Shown: positions 34,806-47,220 of the stretch, piece by piece | Layout of the letters: each line of letters begins with the position of its first letter | Numbering within the stretch: the stretch's first letter is position 1 | Assembly (NCBI RefSeq): GCF_949987535.1 | Contig: NC_080073.1 | Coordinates: forward strand, 92,419,344-92,483,343 | DNA length: 64,000 nucleotides | Direction: 5' to 3' | Source: Balaenoptera acutorostrata | Taxonomy: Eukaryota > Chordata > Mammalia > Artiodactyla > Balaenopteridae | Position numbers and translations under genes: made by a program | Notes under the pieces: generated by a model | Seen by the model: only the letters and a program-made list of their open reading frames with translations | Told to the model about the DNA's origin: nothing | Databases searched by the model: none

Positions 34806-37800
34806 AAGTGCTGGAACATGTTGCTGGACTACGTCCCTTGATGAGACCACATGATTAGGCTGCCCTTCCATTTGAGCTCTGAAACACAGCTCTTCCTTTC
34901 CTGACAATATAGGTTCTCCTGCAGCTCTCAGATTCCCTAATGGCTCAAGACTTAACAAAAGAGCAAAATATAGATATGACACATTCTTTGAGAGCTGGGA
35001 GATGATCCTCCTGCCTGGATAGGACTGGAACACCAGTTCTCTCAGCTTCCTGCAGTGGGTCAATCTCCTCTTGAAAATTTCCTCTCCTTGGTCATTTTGT
35101 GTCCATTAACCAGGGAGAAAGCTTTCCCAGTACACTGTCCATATTACTATATTGTAACAATTGAAACTATTAATTACTTTCTTTCCATATGTCTGAGTGC
35201 AGCCAACATACTTTATTTAGTGATACTTGAGTTCATTGATTCTTAATACTTTTTGGGTCATGGACCATTTTGATAATCTCAGGAAAATGATTGACAGATT
35301 CCCCCAGAAAAACGCACATGCAGAATGACATAGAAGTTTTGCATAAATTTCAGAAGCTCAGGTACCTTCTCCTTTCTGAAAACCCTTGCTGTATTGATAG
35401 CCATCTCATTGACACAGAAAGGATGGAAGCCTCTGCTCAACTCAACACAGTGTTAATGACAGCAAATGGACCATCTAGATGGGAAGGATGGGCATGAATG
35501 TGAAGGTGGGTCTCTGGTCATTGCAGAGCCTCTTGTCTCATTACATCAGGCTTACCTTTATCTTGTATTTCAACACCTCATCTTTATTCTCACAGTCCTT
35601 TAGCTGTTTGCAAGCCCTTCTCACACTTAAACAGGAGCAAAGCACAACACTTACGTGTAAAGAGAGAAACGTTCTGCTTCCCTTCAGAGGCGCATTGGTT
35701 TCTGAACCTTGGGAAATGGGTGATGTTACCACATGGTCAGGCAGAGTTTCCAATGGCAACTGAAAGCAGAATAGCAGGAAACCAGTTCAACAGCTGACAC
35801 CAAAATGCTTTTCCATATGTAAAGCTGTCTTAAACCCACAAGAGACACTGAGAATAAACTTTGTGCTTTCTTTTCTTTTTGCTTAATACCAAATGGGTCA
35901 GAGAGAAGCGCTGGACACTTTTAAAAATGCACTTATAATTTTGAATCCAAGCTGTGAGAGTACCCATTGGAGACAACTGTTCTCTCATGGCCTGCTTTGA
36001 ATAAACAATCACGGCTCTGTGTGATATTACTTCTTAACTAGATTCTAGCATTGAACTCTTGGCTCGCCATGGTTACTTGCATTTTAAACCAGCGTCTCCT
36101 TTTCCTTCCCCTTGGCTAAGATTCCTGCTTACTTGGCAGTGGCTCCTTCTCATTTGAACTTTTGCCCTCTTTTAATCTCCACCAAATTTTAGTCTAAAAG
36201 AACCTTTCACAGGCACTTTTTGTTACTCTGAGTTTCTTTCTTGTGTGAGAACCAGCTTAGGGAGCTGGTTACTGGAAAACACTCAAGGGCCTCTCTTCCT
36301 TCTCTGGGAAGCCACCAGTGACAGGCTGTTTTGTGTGTATAATTTCCTTTAAAAAAAAAAAAAATCGAGGAAGCACAAGATGCAAGCTGTTTGCTGAAAA
36401 CAAAATGTTTGCTTTCAAAAGCAAGTGAACACACACATATTTGCATGTGTCCATGTGGCTTTGCTCTTGTCCATTCCAGGGCTGCTCCTCCTTATTTCCC
36501 TAGCATATAGCACTGTTGAAATTATTTCAGATCAAAAGCCAAACCAGTGAAGTCTTTATTCCCTCCCAACTTCCCATACCAGTTACATTTCAGTGAGGCG
36601 TTCCAGGTCCTCAACACCTGTGGAACCCATTTCCCTTTCAAAAGAATAACCAGTATGTCAAGCCCTCTTCTCATTTAACAGTTGGACGATCTGCTTCCTA
36701 CTTAAGCAGAGCCTACCGTTTACTCGGAACCTCATGCTTCTGCCTGCCCATTCTGTGGATTCACGCCCATGCCTGGGCTATAGACACTCAGTTCTGTTGT
36801 GCTCTCCTTGCTCACTCTAGCCATGCCTAAGCACCCAGCCACGGCAGTTCCTTTCCCTGGATCAAATGCACCATCTCTCTACATTCCTTTTCCTGAACCT
36901 CAGAACATATAGGTCTGTTCAGAGCCATGAGCCCCACCAACAATCTAGTGTCCAGCTGAAGCTGGAACCTACTTCACAGCCTGATAATTCCATTCTACAA
37001 ATTCTCCTCTACCCCTTGCTGAATATTCTAGACCTTCTCTCTCTTTCTTTTCACTCTGTCACTCTCAGTGACCTTCTTGCCCTCTACTTGACTCAGAAGA
37101 TAGTTTACTGGCTTACACTACTCCTTTTGCTCACACTCTTTCTTTTTTCACACCCGTCATCCAGTCTTATAGGGCAGATAAACTTCCTCTTTCAGAAAGC
37201 CAATCCCTCCATCTGTGTGAGCTCTTGATAAAGTCCTTCCAGATTCAGAGGAGCTGTGCTCCACATTTTCTTCACAATCACACCTATTTACTGTCTACCA
37301 GCTCCTACTCTTCTGCCTTCAAACATGCTGAAGTTATTAACAACAGCAGCAAATTTCCAAGCAAACTTTCCTGCTCTGTATGTTCTTCTTACTACCATCC
37401 AGCTTCTTTCCATCCTTATAACCCCACACTTGAATTGTCTCTATCTGCCACTTTTATCCCCTCGTCCTCCCTCCTCTGCTCTCTCATGCCCTTTTGCTCG
37501 CTTTCATCTTCACCGTCCTCCTAGGAATTTTCTCATGAAGGTCATCGATCGACACAAGGATGCCCTTCACGTTCAGTCTCCTCATCTTCTCCACTACAAA
37601 TGGCTGCTTTTAAGATAAAACTCTTATTTTCTGGTTATCACAATGTTTTGATTTCCTCTCCTTTTATGCCTTCTGCTTCTTTATGGGTTCTGCTTTCCAA
37701 GGCTCATTCCTTAACTCAGTTACATTTATCAAAAATTTTTTTTGGATGTTGGCTCCATCATAACTCAAATGTAATGAGATGTGGAATAAGACTTTTCTTA

Positions 37801-39424
37801 TTATCTGGAGACTATAGCTCAAGCTTCAATCCCGAGGATAATAGTTCATAGGAAGGGCTGACATTCACCTAGTAGCTAAAATATAGACACACTTCTGGGC
37901 AGTTGGCAAATAGACACTTCCCTGAGCTCTACCGCTCCACTACATTGGCCTCGTCCCTGGAACCTCCCTGATTTTCTAATGATCCAGCAAATAGATAGTG
38001 GATCCTGGATCATCAAGGCCTTTCCAGAATGATGTTTTAACATCATGGTCTGAATCCATTCCAGTGGTCTGCCATGATGGCCATTAAACACACTGAATAC
38101 CTCTTTCAATAAGTCTCTCTATGTTCTGAAAAGCAGCCAAAAAGTTAACCTCAGAGGTTTCCTAAGAAGTGATCAGATGGTAACTTCTTTTTCCTTCGCA
38201 CTTACCCCATCCACTCTATATAAGCGAAAGATAGGAGTGCCTGGAGAGGGAGATAAGTTGTGGAAGGAGAATTATCCACCTAATAACAAGTGCTGTTACC
38301 AGGAAAAATGCATATGAAGAAGGGAAGGAAGGCTTTCCCCACTAACCAAGTAAGAGGGGCTCCCTGAGACTTTGAATGTCTGCAAAAGAAACCAGATCAT
38401 ACCCTCAAATCGGATACTTTCAAGATGCAGATTTTTAGCCTTACTCAGTGCATCAAATTTTGATGAAGGAGGCCTTGGGAGCACTTGCCATTTAGGAGGA
38501 ATTTATGTGTGTTCCTGAAGTTTGACAGTGTCCATAAAAATAGGTATTGGAACCTGCTGCCCATCTGGAAAAATCAGAAGATAAATGGCTGGCTGCAGTT
38601 GCCTTTTATGGCAAGACAAGGAAGGGAGAGTGGCTTGGGGAGTAGAGTACCCATAGTCTGGCACGAAAACAAGGAATGCATTTCTTTTTAGACCAAGTGA
38701 TCTTGAGCTGTCTTGATGGACTCAAACTTTAAAAAATGCTTCTGGGGAAGTGGGGATCCAAACAGGATGGATCCCTCAGGACAAAGGCTGAAAGGATGTC
38801 ACTCTTTGTTAGCTGGAAAGTACATCACCCATGTCATGAAGCAATGATCTGGAACAATCTCAGTGAACAGTGTTTGGAGATACTGGCTGAAGAACTCAAA
38901 AAAAAGTTATACATGAGAAAGCAGTATTTAGAAGTTTGCTATAATGGAGAACACACTGGCCATTTCCTATTAGCCAAGACAGAACTACAAAAAACGGCAG
39001 CTAAATAAAGGCTTGAAAGAGGAAGGAAGAAATCCAAAAGTTGAGTTCATGGCTTGCTCCCTACTGCAGGCCAGAGCCATGTGTCTGCCCTAAACCGTGA
39101 AAAGAAAGACTCTCAAATCAAATTAGATAAGAGACTGGAATTTTTATTTAAACTTGCTGAGAATTTTTTACTTTCTGAAAGTGAGCAATATGTACCTAAA
39201 TATTCTTATAATCTAAAATGACTAGGAAACTAAGAATCACCTCAAAAAATAATAGGAATAAATTAGAGATATGACTAGCCGTGTTAAAAGACAGAAATTA
39301 GAGAAAAATAAAATTATTTCCTCTGTGTACCCCTGCTCAATAACTAGTTATACATGTTTTCAACTATTTTGATTACTAATGCACTTTTACTATTGTGATA
39401 TTGTGATTTATAATAAGAAATAAA
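34806..39424. other. unassigned sequence, partly pyrimidine-rich
   Basis: No gene is supported. Bases 35240-35375 (TTTTTGGGTCATGGACCATT, CCCCCAGAAAAACGCACATG) look like an old mammalian repeat of unknown name. Bases about 36840-37620 are strongly pyrimidine-rich, and the long frames there (36866-37228, 37256-37618) are Leu/Ser/Pro-rich products of that bias. A12 lies at about 36351-36364. Confidence 0.35.
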
Positions 39425-39665
39425 TATTTGGTCTTTGTCCATTATCCCTGGCACATAGCTCCTAAAAACCTTGGACTTTCCTAAATGATGGGAGTTGGGA
39501 CTGTGTCTTTTGTTATGTTAATGAGGGGGCTTTTGGACACAACCTAAGGATAGGGACTTGTTGTCAGGAGAACCAACCACAGAATTAAAGGGTTGGAACT
39601 TTCAGCCCCACCCCCGCATAACCCCCGGGGAGGGGAGAAGGGTTGGAGGTTGAATCCTGTTTACT
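39425..39665 (+). mobile_element. LTR-like repeat fragment (same family as 50325-51010)
   Basis: Landmarks CTTTGTCCATTATCCCTGGC, ATAGCTCCTAAAAACCTTGG, GTCTTTTGTTATGTTAATGAG and AGGAGAACCAACCACAGAAT recur in the same order in the longer copy at 50325-51010. The family name is uncertain; an ERVL-class LTR is likely. Confidence 0.55.
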
Positions 39666-41720
39666 ATTTTTATCATTAGTAGATAGCATGATACATGGAA
39701 ATTCAACAAATCATTTTTGAATTAATTAACTGTTAAAATAAGTAATTTAGCCATAGAAAAGAACTGTCTGTCTCATTACCTGTTTTATATTCCTATACCA
39801 GCATGTCCAGGAATTAAATGGGCTTGACTTTTGAACAAAACCAAGGAACAGGATAGTTTCATATAAAGAGAAATGGATTATTCTAGAATAAATATCCAAA
39901 GAAAAGAAAGGAAGATTTTCTTTGTGAAACACCCATCAGCTAAATTCTCTTCTGGAATCAAAATTCCATACACCTCTAAAAGATGCCCAATAATGTGAAC
40001 TAAGTGGATTTTGGAATGGCTGGCTGATGGATGATGACATTAGCTGACTTTGGAATGTTCGGGGTTTATACCTCAATTATACATCATATTCTATCAAATC
40101 TAACATGACGTTAATTGTTATATGCACCATTATTTTACATACCTTCAAAAAAGAAAAGAAAAACCTGCTGATTATGATACAGTGTTTAGGAAATTTCTAT
40201 TGTAAGATACACTTCAATATTAGAGATATTAAAATGTGAATAAAAAGTATATCTTAAACTCAGTTAAATATGTTAGATAAGAGTCAGAATTGTAGATTGA
40301 GGAAGAACCTAAGACTTCATCCAATCTAATCTTCATCAATTTACAAATGAACTGAGAACTCAAAGAGTTTAAGTACAGACAGGAACACAGAAATAGAGCA
40401 AGTCAATCAACCTGTGAGACCAGATGGGCTGCTTTGTTCCAGTGTTAACATTTCATAATTCTGTGCACTAAAATTAATATTAAAAAAGAGACTCAGGGGA
40501 AATATATGTCATCATAATATGACAAATGTCTCCTTTTTATGTTAGAGATAGATAATTTATTTCAACAAATATGTAACTTTAAATTCTCTATCCTCAAATA
40601 CCTGAATCCTAGCATCTTCCCCAGTGAATCCAGGGTTTGCCTAGAAAGAGAAACCTGAATCCAGTTTTTGGTCATCAAGGAAATACCTAATGAGATATAT
40701 GTAAATCTAATGGTATACTGGATTTCTTTTCCTCTGCTCCTTGAATATCTTTCATTGGATCAAAGACTATTTTTATGGTGTTAGGCTATGTGATATTTCA
40801 CATGAAGAACAAATCAAATTTGCCATAATTATGATACATTTAAAATTCACTACTTCTAATGGCAACTTTAAACTTGATTTTCTTCAGTAAATTTTAGCCT
40901 GCTTGCCACACAGTGCTGTAAGTCTTGTTTTTAAAAGCCACTTATTCACCTTCTCTTTCCTTCATTTTCCCCTTCCCTTAACACCACAATTGAAAAACTC
41001 CCTCTGGCCTCCACCCCCTCTCAAATTCCCCCACCTACCTGAAACCTCAGGCCCTCCTTTCATTACCTTGCTAATAACAAAAGCATCTTCATTTTCTCTG
41101 GAACTCATGCAGAAGAAACATTTTAAGCTCAACTAAATAATTACCCACCTATTTTCTATTTCCTCCCAAGGAAAAAAAAAAAATCCTGACTGACTGAAAA
41201 ATCACCAGGTTGTCACCAGAATCCTTAATATGAAACCTTCCTTACAATCTTCCTTCTTCAGCTTTCTGGTTTTGATGTGGGAAGTGGCAAAATTAAGGGC
41301 ATTTGTGGGTTGTATTAGATAAACGAAGGTGTATTTAATTGAACCAGTCATCGTGAATGCATTCAGCATATGACTGACATGCCAAAGGGGACCACGCGCA
41401 TGAGTGCTGCGTGGGTATCTTCCAGTTTACCACCGACCCCTTCAGCAGGCCTGCGAGGTACCTGGAGGAATGCACTCAAAGCAAGGCTCACAGTACAGGG
41501 GCAACAGTTGGGAGGATGGTCGGGGGCTGCCAGCTACAGAATGACGTACCCAAGCAAGTAAAGACAAAGCCTCTCTTGGCAGATACAAATTCCAGTTGCT
41601 TCATCATCTTCATTTTGCAGCAAACACTCTGCTTAGAAAGGATGAAAGAAAATCATTATTTTAGTGAAGAATGCCTCTGACAACGCCACCTCAAAATTGT
41701 CTATTAATCCTTTCTACTTA
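39666..41720. other. unassigned sequence
   Basis: AT-rich, without a supported gene. Bases 41390-41550 are GC-richer with several CpGs (CCACGCGCATG, CTGCGTGGG), but I see no frame with a domain there. Bases 40270-40400 may be a decayed MIR-like piece. Confidence 0.35.
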
Positions 41721-41800
41721 TACATACATACATACACGAAACACACACACACACACACACACACACGTATACATACACAATACACACACATACATACAGA
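41721..41800. repeat. compound microsatellite (TACA)n (CA)n (TACA)n
   Basis: It consists of TACATACATACATACA, then an alternating CA run at about 41741-41766, then more TACA/CACA units. It is likely length-polymorphic. Confidence 0.95.
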
Positions 41801-42224
41801 GCCAATATTTTAATTGGCAAAAAGCCCTTTCTGAAGCCAGAGTTGGCCCCTGAACGAGACTGTGATTTAGCAAAGCGTGACTTGCTGTCCTCTCACTTCT
41901 CTTAATGCCACCTTTCTTCTCCCTGTCTCATCTCAAAATGTCTCATTCCTGTTCTCTGACAGGTTTAAACTCCTTCCTGCTAATGTGCTTACTAATAACT
42001 AAGTACATATTTCAAAATTACTACCATATCTGAGGCCTTTTTACTGGTAGCGAAAGGGTCTTCAAAGGCTGAGAGTAATTCAATGTGAAATGTGAACTTG
42101 GTAACTGGGAATGAGAAAATAAATCTCATTATTTCTTGGTCTTTTCAGCAGTTTGGTGGCCAAGAGGAGTCTATTTTATATATCATTTTCTTCTGCCAAA
42201 ATACATTATCCATAGATATTTTCA
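41801..42224. other. unassigned sequence
   Basis: No gene or nameable repeat is seen. Confidence 0.35.
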
Positions 42225-42360
42225 AAAATATGGGAGCTGGAAAAGGTCTTAACAGTCATCTTAAACCATCTCCACATTTTATAGACTTAGAAACTGAGGC
42301 CCAGAGAGGCAAGAGAGTTATTGCCAGAGGTAATCCCCACCCATCATCAGATTCCCAGGA
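42225..42360 (-). mobile_element. MIR SINE fragment
   Basis: The text ATTTTATAGACTTAGAAACTGAGGCCCAGAGAGGCAAG in the MIR complementary orientation is diagnostic for the core; the flanking parts are lost. Confidence 0.55.
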
Positions 42361-43154
42361 TAGTAGTTTCTAGAAATCTTGTCTTGGTAAAACTAACATT
42401 GCTTAAGGGCCCTGAATTTCTGGCACTTAAAGTTAAATAATTTATCATATGTTATTTGGGAAGGCTGAAGAACTATGTCTAACTTAAGGACCCCCGTGTT
42501 TGATGGCATATCCAAACTCAACCAGTTTATTTCTATCAACAGGTCAACGGTTGCTTAAAAGGAGTCTTTCAGCTTAATCCTATGAAGCCACATAGCCCTT
42601 GTTAAAATGATATTGAACACCTCTGTAGTGGAAAGAAGCAGTCTGCTCCAGTCCTCTAGGTGAGAAAGCCTTTGTAAAATCTTTTTGGCTATTTGCTTCT
42701 AGCACTATGGCTGACCAGGTGCTCTGAAGTCCTCCTACCATACTTTACACAGGACACAGTCTTCAAAACATTGTTGTTTGCATTTGAGTTGGTGGAGATT
42801 TTCAGATTCCTTCCTTAACCCCTGCCATGTAAATTAGAGTAGATAACTGGGGACAGTAATCAGGGGTCAGAAGGAACAGGCATGACCTGAGGATGGATCA
42901 GGATCACAGCACTGCTGCTGGGGACTGAGTCTTGGGCAAAAGCAAAGTAGGACAGTTAAGTCTAAGATTTTTGAACTGGCTGAAGGCTTTCAAGGTAAAC
43001 AGAAGTTTCCAGTTATGGGCAACCAAAGCCACAGGCAGAAAGCACACCCACTCTGAAAGAAAGCCTTCTCAATTTTGAACCTACAAAATCTCACCAAAGA
43101 AATCAAGTAATGTGTTCATAATCAAAGATCATTAGCAAACAAAAAGGCCAGCTG
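42361..43154. other. unassigned sequence
   Basis: I recognise no gene or repeat. Confidence 0.35.
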
Positions 43155-43475
43155 TATTAGTTATCTGTTGCTGTATAACAAATTATCCTAAAACTTAGCT
43201 TTAAATGACAATAAACATTTATTATATCCCCCAGTTTCTGAGGTTCAGGAACTTGAGGATCTGGAATTTGGGTCCTGGCTCAGGGTCTATCAAAAAGTTG
43301 TGGTCATCTGAAAGCTTGACTGGGGCCGAGGATCCACTTCCAAAGGGACTCACTGACTTGGCTGGCATGTTGGTGTTGGTGTTGCTTGTTGGAGGCCTCG
43401 GTTCTCCTCCATGTGAGCCTCCCCTTGGGCCAGCTAAGTGTCCTCAAGACATGGTAACTGGTTTCCCCCAGAATG
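43155..43475 (+). mobile_element. old interspersed repeat, family not assigned (paired with 54735-55245)
   Basis: It opens with ATTAGTTATCTGTTGCTGTA and TAACAAATTATCCTAAAACTTAGC, then CCCAGTTTCTGAGGTTCAGG. The copy at 54735-55245 opens in the same way (ATTAGTTACTTATTACTATGTAACAAACCACCCC). This opening belongs to a common old mammalian repeat that I do not name with confidence. Confidence 0.5.
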
Positions 43476-43569
43476 CATGATCCAAGAGAAAAGTATTCAG
43501 GCAGAAGCTATTCTATTTATGTGCCAATCTTTGATGAAAACAGGGACAAATTTACTTGTAATCTTGGGG

Positions 43570-44865
43570 CAAAAAAGGCTAACCATGAATGAAAAAAATA
43601 ATAAGTTCAATTCTGTTAAAATTAAGAAATTCTGTTCATCAAAAGGCATCATAAAGAAAATGAAAAAAAAATAGCAAACTAGGAGAGATATTTACAACTC
43701 ACTTAAAAAACAAAGGATTAGTATTCAGAACACATAAATAATATCTACAAATCAATAAGATAGAAAACCCAACAGAAAGCTAGGCAAAGACCACTAAGAA
43801 GAAGAAACAAGTGTGGACAATATATATGTAAAAATGTTCTCAATCTAGTTAACAATCAAGGAAATGGAAATTACAACCATAATGAGACACAATTTTACAC
43901 CTATTTAGTTGTCTCAAATCAAAAGATCTTACAACAGCAAGTGTTGGAGAGGAAGTGAATCAACAAGAAAGTCAGGGGACACTAGATTGTTACAATTACT
44001 TTGGAAAACAATTTGGCAATTTGTAATGATGAATATTCACACACCTGATCTCCACCCAACAGTTGTATTTCTAGGTCAGTGATCTTGATCCCTGGAGAAT
44101 ATTTGGCAATGTCTGGAGACATTTTTGGTTGTCTCAACTGAAAGGCACTACTGGCATCTAGTGGGTAGAAGCCAGGGATGCTGCTAAACATCCTACAATG
44201 CAAAGGACAGCTCTGTACAATAAAGAATTATCTGGCCCCAAATGTCAATAGAGTCACCATCAAGGAACCCTGTCCTAGGTATATAGACAAGAGAAATTCC
44301 TGCACATATGTGCACCAGGAAATATAGAATATATTCAAAGCAACTACCACAAACTAGAAGTAATACTTCCCTTTTGACAAGAGAATAAATAAATCAACTG
44401 TGAAATAGTTATGCAGTGAAATATACACAACTGAACTGTAGACAGCTATAGACAATGATGTGAGTGGATTTTAGTGATGTGATGCAAAGGGAAAAAGAGT
44501 AAATCTCATAAGAAGATATCCAATGTGATATATTTAATGTAATGTTCAAAAACAAGAAAAACTAAAAGATCTGTTATTTAGGGGTACCTATAAACCTATG
44601 CTTAAACTACAAAAATAGGCTAGGCAATGATAATATAAAATTCAAGGTACTAGTTACCTCTTGTGTAAGACAAAAGGAAAACTGTGGAGGGTGGGGGAAG
44701 ATAAACAGAGGAATACTGTTGAACACTTGGATTGTATAATGGGTTCACAGTTGTTTATTACATTATCATACTTTATAACTTGCATATAGATATTTACATA
44801 CATACATATATGTCATATATCATTTTGTACCAACTATTATATTAAAATGTAAATAAATTGAAAAA
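43570..44865 (+). mobile_element. ancient L1 ORF2 C-terminal and 3' region, interrupted by MER20
   Basis: A decayed ORF2 end is visible (AAATTCTGTTCATCAAAAGG, GGAGAGATATTTACAACTC, ACATAATGAGACAC-like segment, AAATGGAAATTACAACCAT). The text resumes after the MER20 insertion at 44281 (GTATATAGACAAGAGAAATTCC) and goes on into an old 3' UTR up to about 44865. Confidence 0.7.
44077..44272 (+). mobile_element. MER20-type hAT (Charlie) MITE inside an L1
   Basis: It opens CAGTGATCTTGATCCCTGG and contains ATATTTGGCAATGTCTGGAG, GGCATCTAGTGGGTAGAAGCC and GGATGCTGCTAAACATCCTA, ending GGAACCCTG. Flanks TTCTAGGT (44069-44076) and TCCTAGGT (44273-44280) form an 8-bp target duplication with one mismatch, the length that hAT elements produce. 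Confidence 0.8.
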
Positions 44866-44940
44866 ATTATTCAGGGCAGAAGTTGTAAGGATGGGTTATA
44901 CAATATGACCACACGAGTAACTTTGAAATTAGGGCAATAA

Positions 44941-45277
44941 GTGGTTAAGAATCCACCTGCCAATGCAGGGAACACAGGTTTGAGACCTGGTCTGGGAAGA
45001 TCCCACATGCTGCAGAGCAACTAAGCCCGTGCACCACAACTACTGAGCCTGTGCTCTAGAGCCCGTGAGCCACAACTACTGAGCCTGCACACCACAGCTA
45101 CTGAAGCTCGCGTGCCTAGAGCCCGTGCTCCACAACAAGAGAAACCACTGCAATGAGAAGCCCACGTACCACAACAAAGAGTAGCCCCCGTTTGCTGCAA
45201 CTAGAGAAAGCCCGCGCGCAGCAACGAAGACCCAACGCAGCCAAAAATAAATAAATTAATTAATTTAAAAAAATAAT
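44941..45277 (+). mobile_element. CHR-2-type tRNA-derived SINE
   Basis: The tRNA-like head carries A and B box text (GTGGTTAAGAATCCACCTGC, then GGTTTGAGACCTGGTCTGG). The typical cetacean body follows: repeated CACAACTACTGAGCC units, ACAACAAGAGAAACCACTGC, GAAAGCCCGCGCGCAGCAAC and GAAGACCCAACGCAGCC, ending in an AAATAA-rich tail. The flanks AAATTAGGGCAATAA (44926-44940) and AAATTAGGGCAAAAA (45278-45292) are a 15-bp target duplication with one difference. It is transcribed, when active, by RNA polymerase III and moved by L1 enzymes. Confidence 0.93.
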
Positions 45278-45292
45278 AAATTAGGGCAAAAA

Positions 45293-46654
45293 ACTCACTG
45301 TTTTTTTTGGAGAGGCGATGCAAATACAAAAAAATTCAGTATTTTTGTATTAAGAGTCAGGCTCAAAATGGAGTGTAATTTGCCCAATGTTTTCCTTCCT
45401 GGCAGTCCACTATAATACCAATCCCCACACAAATATTGTTGGCCTAAGCACCCCTTACTCTGAGACTTATTGACAATAAAAACAGGGCAAATAAAAGGTA
45501 ACATGAAAATTATAAGATATTTTTCCTCTTTCTGTATAATGTGACCATACACTGGTAGGGGCATAATAACATTATGCAACAAGAGGTGAGAAAATAAATG
45601 ATCTGTAGCTTTCCTTGTCCGTTAGGACAAGGGTGTCTTAGGGAAAACCCTGATTCCTTTTAAAAATCAAAATTTCAAAACAGGGTACCTTTAAACCCTA
45701 GGTTGGCAAATTAAGGTCGCCTAAATAACCTGAAGTGCCATGACCACTTATTAGCTTTAAGCAAAATTATAAAGATTTCCTTCCTTTTTTCTTTATGTTT
45801 CTCTCATTTTATTCTAACCAGGTTTTACAAGTGCCAACCTGCCCCCTTGTTCCTGTTCTCAGCTGACTTTCAAATAATCCCTGCTAGAGTGTTAATTGAA
45901 AAGTAAGGTATTAACTGATTATAGCTTAGTATGATACCTCCTAGGATGATTTTCATTTTCACAGGGGACTCATAAATGTTGGTGTGGGTAGCAGGGAGTG
46001 AAGGCTAAGAGATGACCTTCAGGAAGCTGTAGCTAACTCCAACACCTGAAGAAGCAAATAAAGAATATTTGTTATGCAGCCTCTGAAAGGTTGGCAAAAC
46101 CTTGCTTCAGGCCCTGTTTAAACATCCAGGCTCTGTCTACTACTTTTGGAACTGAGCTGCAATAAAACCTCTTACTTCCCTGACCCAAGAGGGAACATTT
46201 TATAAATTATAGTGTAGTGAATTATTTGGTCAACATTTAGACCTGAAATACCCTGAAGATGAGAAAGTTACAGAAAAAATAGATTTGGAGAAAGTACAAA
46301 GGCCAAAATTAATCAATAAAATGCTTAATAGTGTAAAAAGAAGAAACTTTAAGTGTCCAAGAATAAATGTCAAAAGTATTTCAACAAAACCCAGAAGGCT
46401 TGAAGTTGAAGCTGTACAGAAAAAAAAGGGGGGGGGGGGAAGGCAGATAGAGAAGACTTCTGTGGAGAATACAAGTGTGTCTTGTATCTTTATTTACAAA
46501 ATAATTGTTCTACCACTTCCCTGCTTCACAGTACCTGATATTAGTAACTGCTCTGCCAGATAAGAAATGGTATCAGTCTTGTATAAAAGAGGTATCCCTG
46601 AATCAGGATGTGTAAGCCAACAGGAAACAGCTAGAATCAAATCCAAATGTGCAG
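45293..46654. other. unassigned sequence with a homopurine run
   Basis: There is no supported gene. A8 followed by G12 lies at 46420-46439. The frame at 46285-46563 crosses that run and has no domain. Confidence 0.4.
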
Positions 46655-46835
46655 TCCTGGTTCTTAAACTTCACTGTGCATAATCATCTAATCGTATTTA
46701 TATAAAATGAAGATTCTAGGACCCTAGCTGAGGCGATTCTGATTTAGCAGCCCTGCATCATGGCCCGGGAGTCTGCATTTTAGAGCACTCCAGGGTAGTC
46801 TAATGCCTGCAGAGGGCCACAGTGAAACAGGCTTA
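46655..46835 (+). mobile_element. MER5A-type hAT MITE
   Basis: The sequence GGTTCTTAAACTTCACTGTGC, GAGGCGATTCTGATTTAGCAG and GGGAGTCTGCATTTTAGAGC follows the MER5A order, with a diverged right end. Confidence 0.6.
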
Positions 46836-46879
46836 AGGAAGCTGAACCTTGGAAATTAACAAGACAATTTAAAATTTAT

Positions 46880-47220
46880 ATGTTAATATACAAGGCCAAT
46901 TATAGCCAAGACATTTTAGGAAAAAAACCCTACCAAAGTAAAAAGACAGTACCAAGTTTGATTTATTATAAAACTACAGTAATTATGACAGTGTGGTACT
47001 GTCACAATACTCCAACAAACAATGAAATGTAATATGGAGTCTAGAAATAGATAGATGATAGACAGAAAAATCTATATATCTACTTGATTTACAATAAAGG
47101 TGACATGGTTGAGCATTGTGGAAAGGATGATCTTTTCAACACATGGTTCTAAGTCAATATTACATCCATATTGAAAGAAATAAATCTTGATCCCTATCGC
47201 ACACAATACACAAAATCAGT
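46880..47220 (+). mobile_element. ancient L1 ORF2 fragment
   Basis: Short ORF2 C-terminal text is visible on the plus strand: TAAAACTACAGTAATTATGACAGTGTGGTACTG, then GATTTACAATAAAGGTGACATGG (the L1 segment about the DKGG loop), and CTTTTCAACACATGGTTCT. There is no open frame. Confidence 0.65.

Noticed and set aside
36866..37618. Two overlapping 120-codon frames as genes
   Set aside because: They come from a pyrimidine-rich tract that is poor in stop codons on this strand. The products are Leu/Ser/Pro-rich low-complexity sequences in two different frames.
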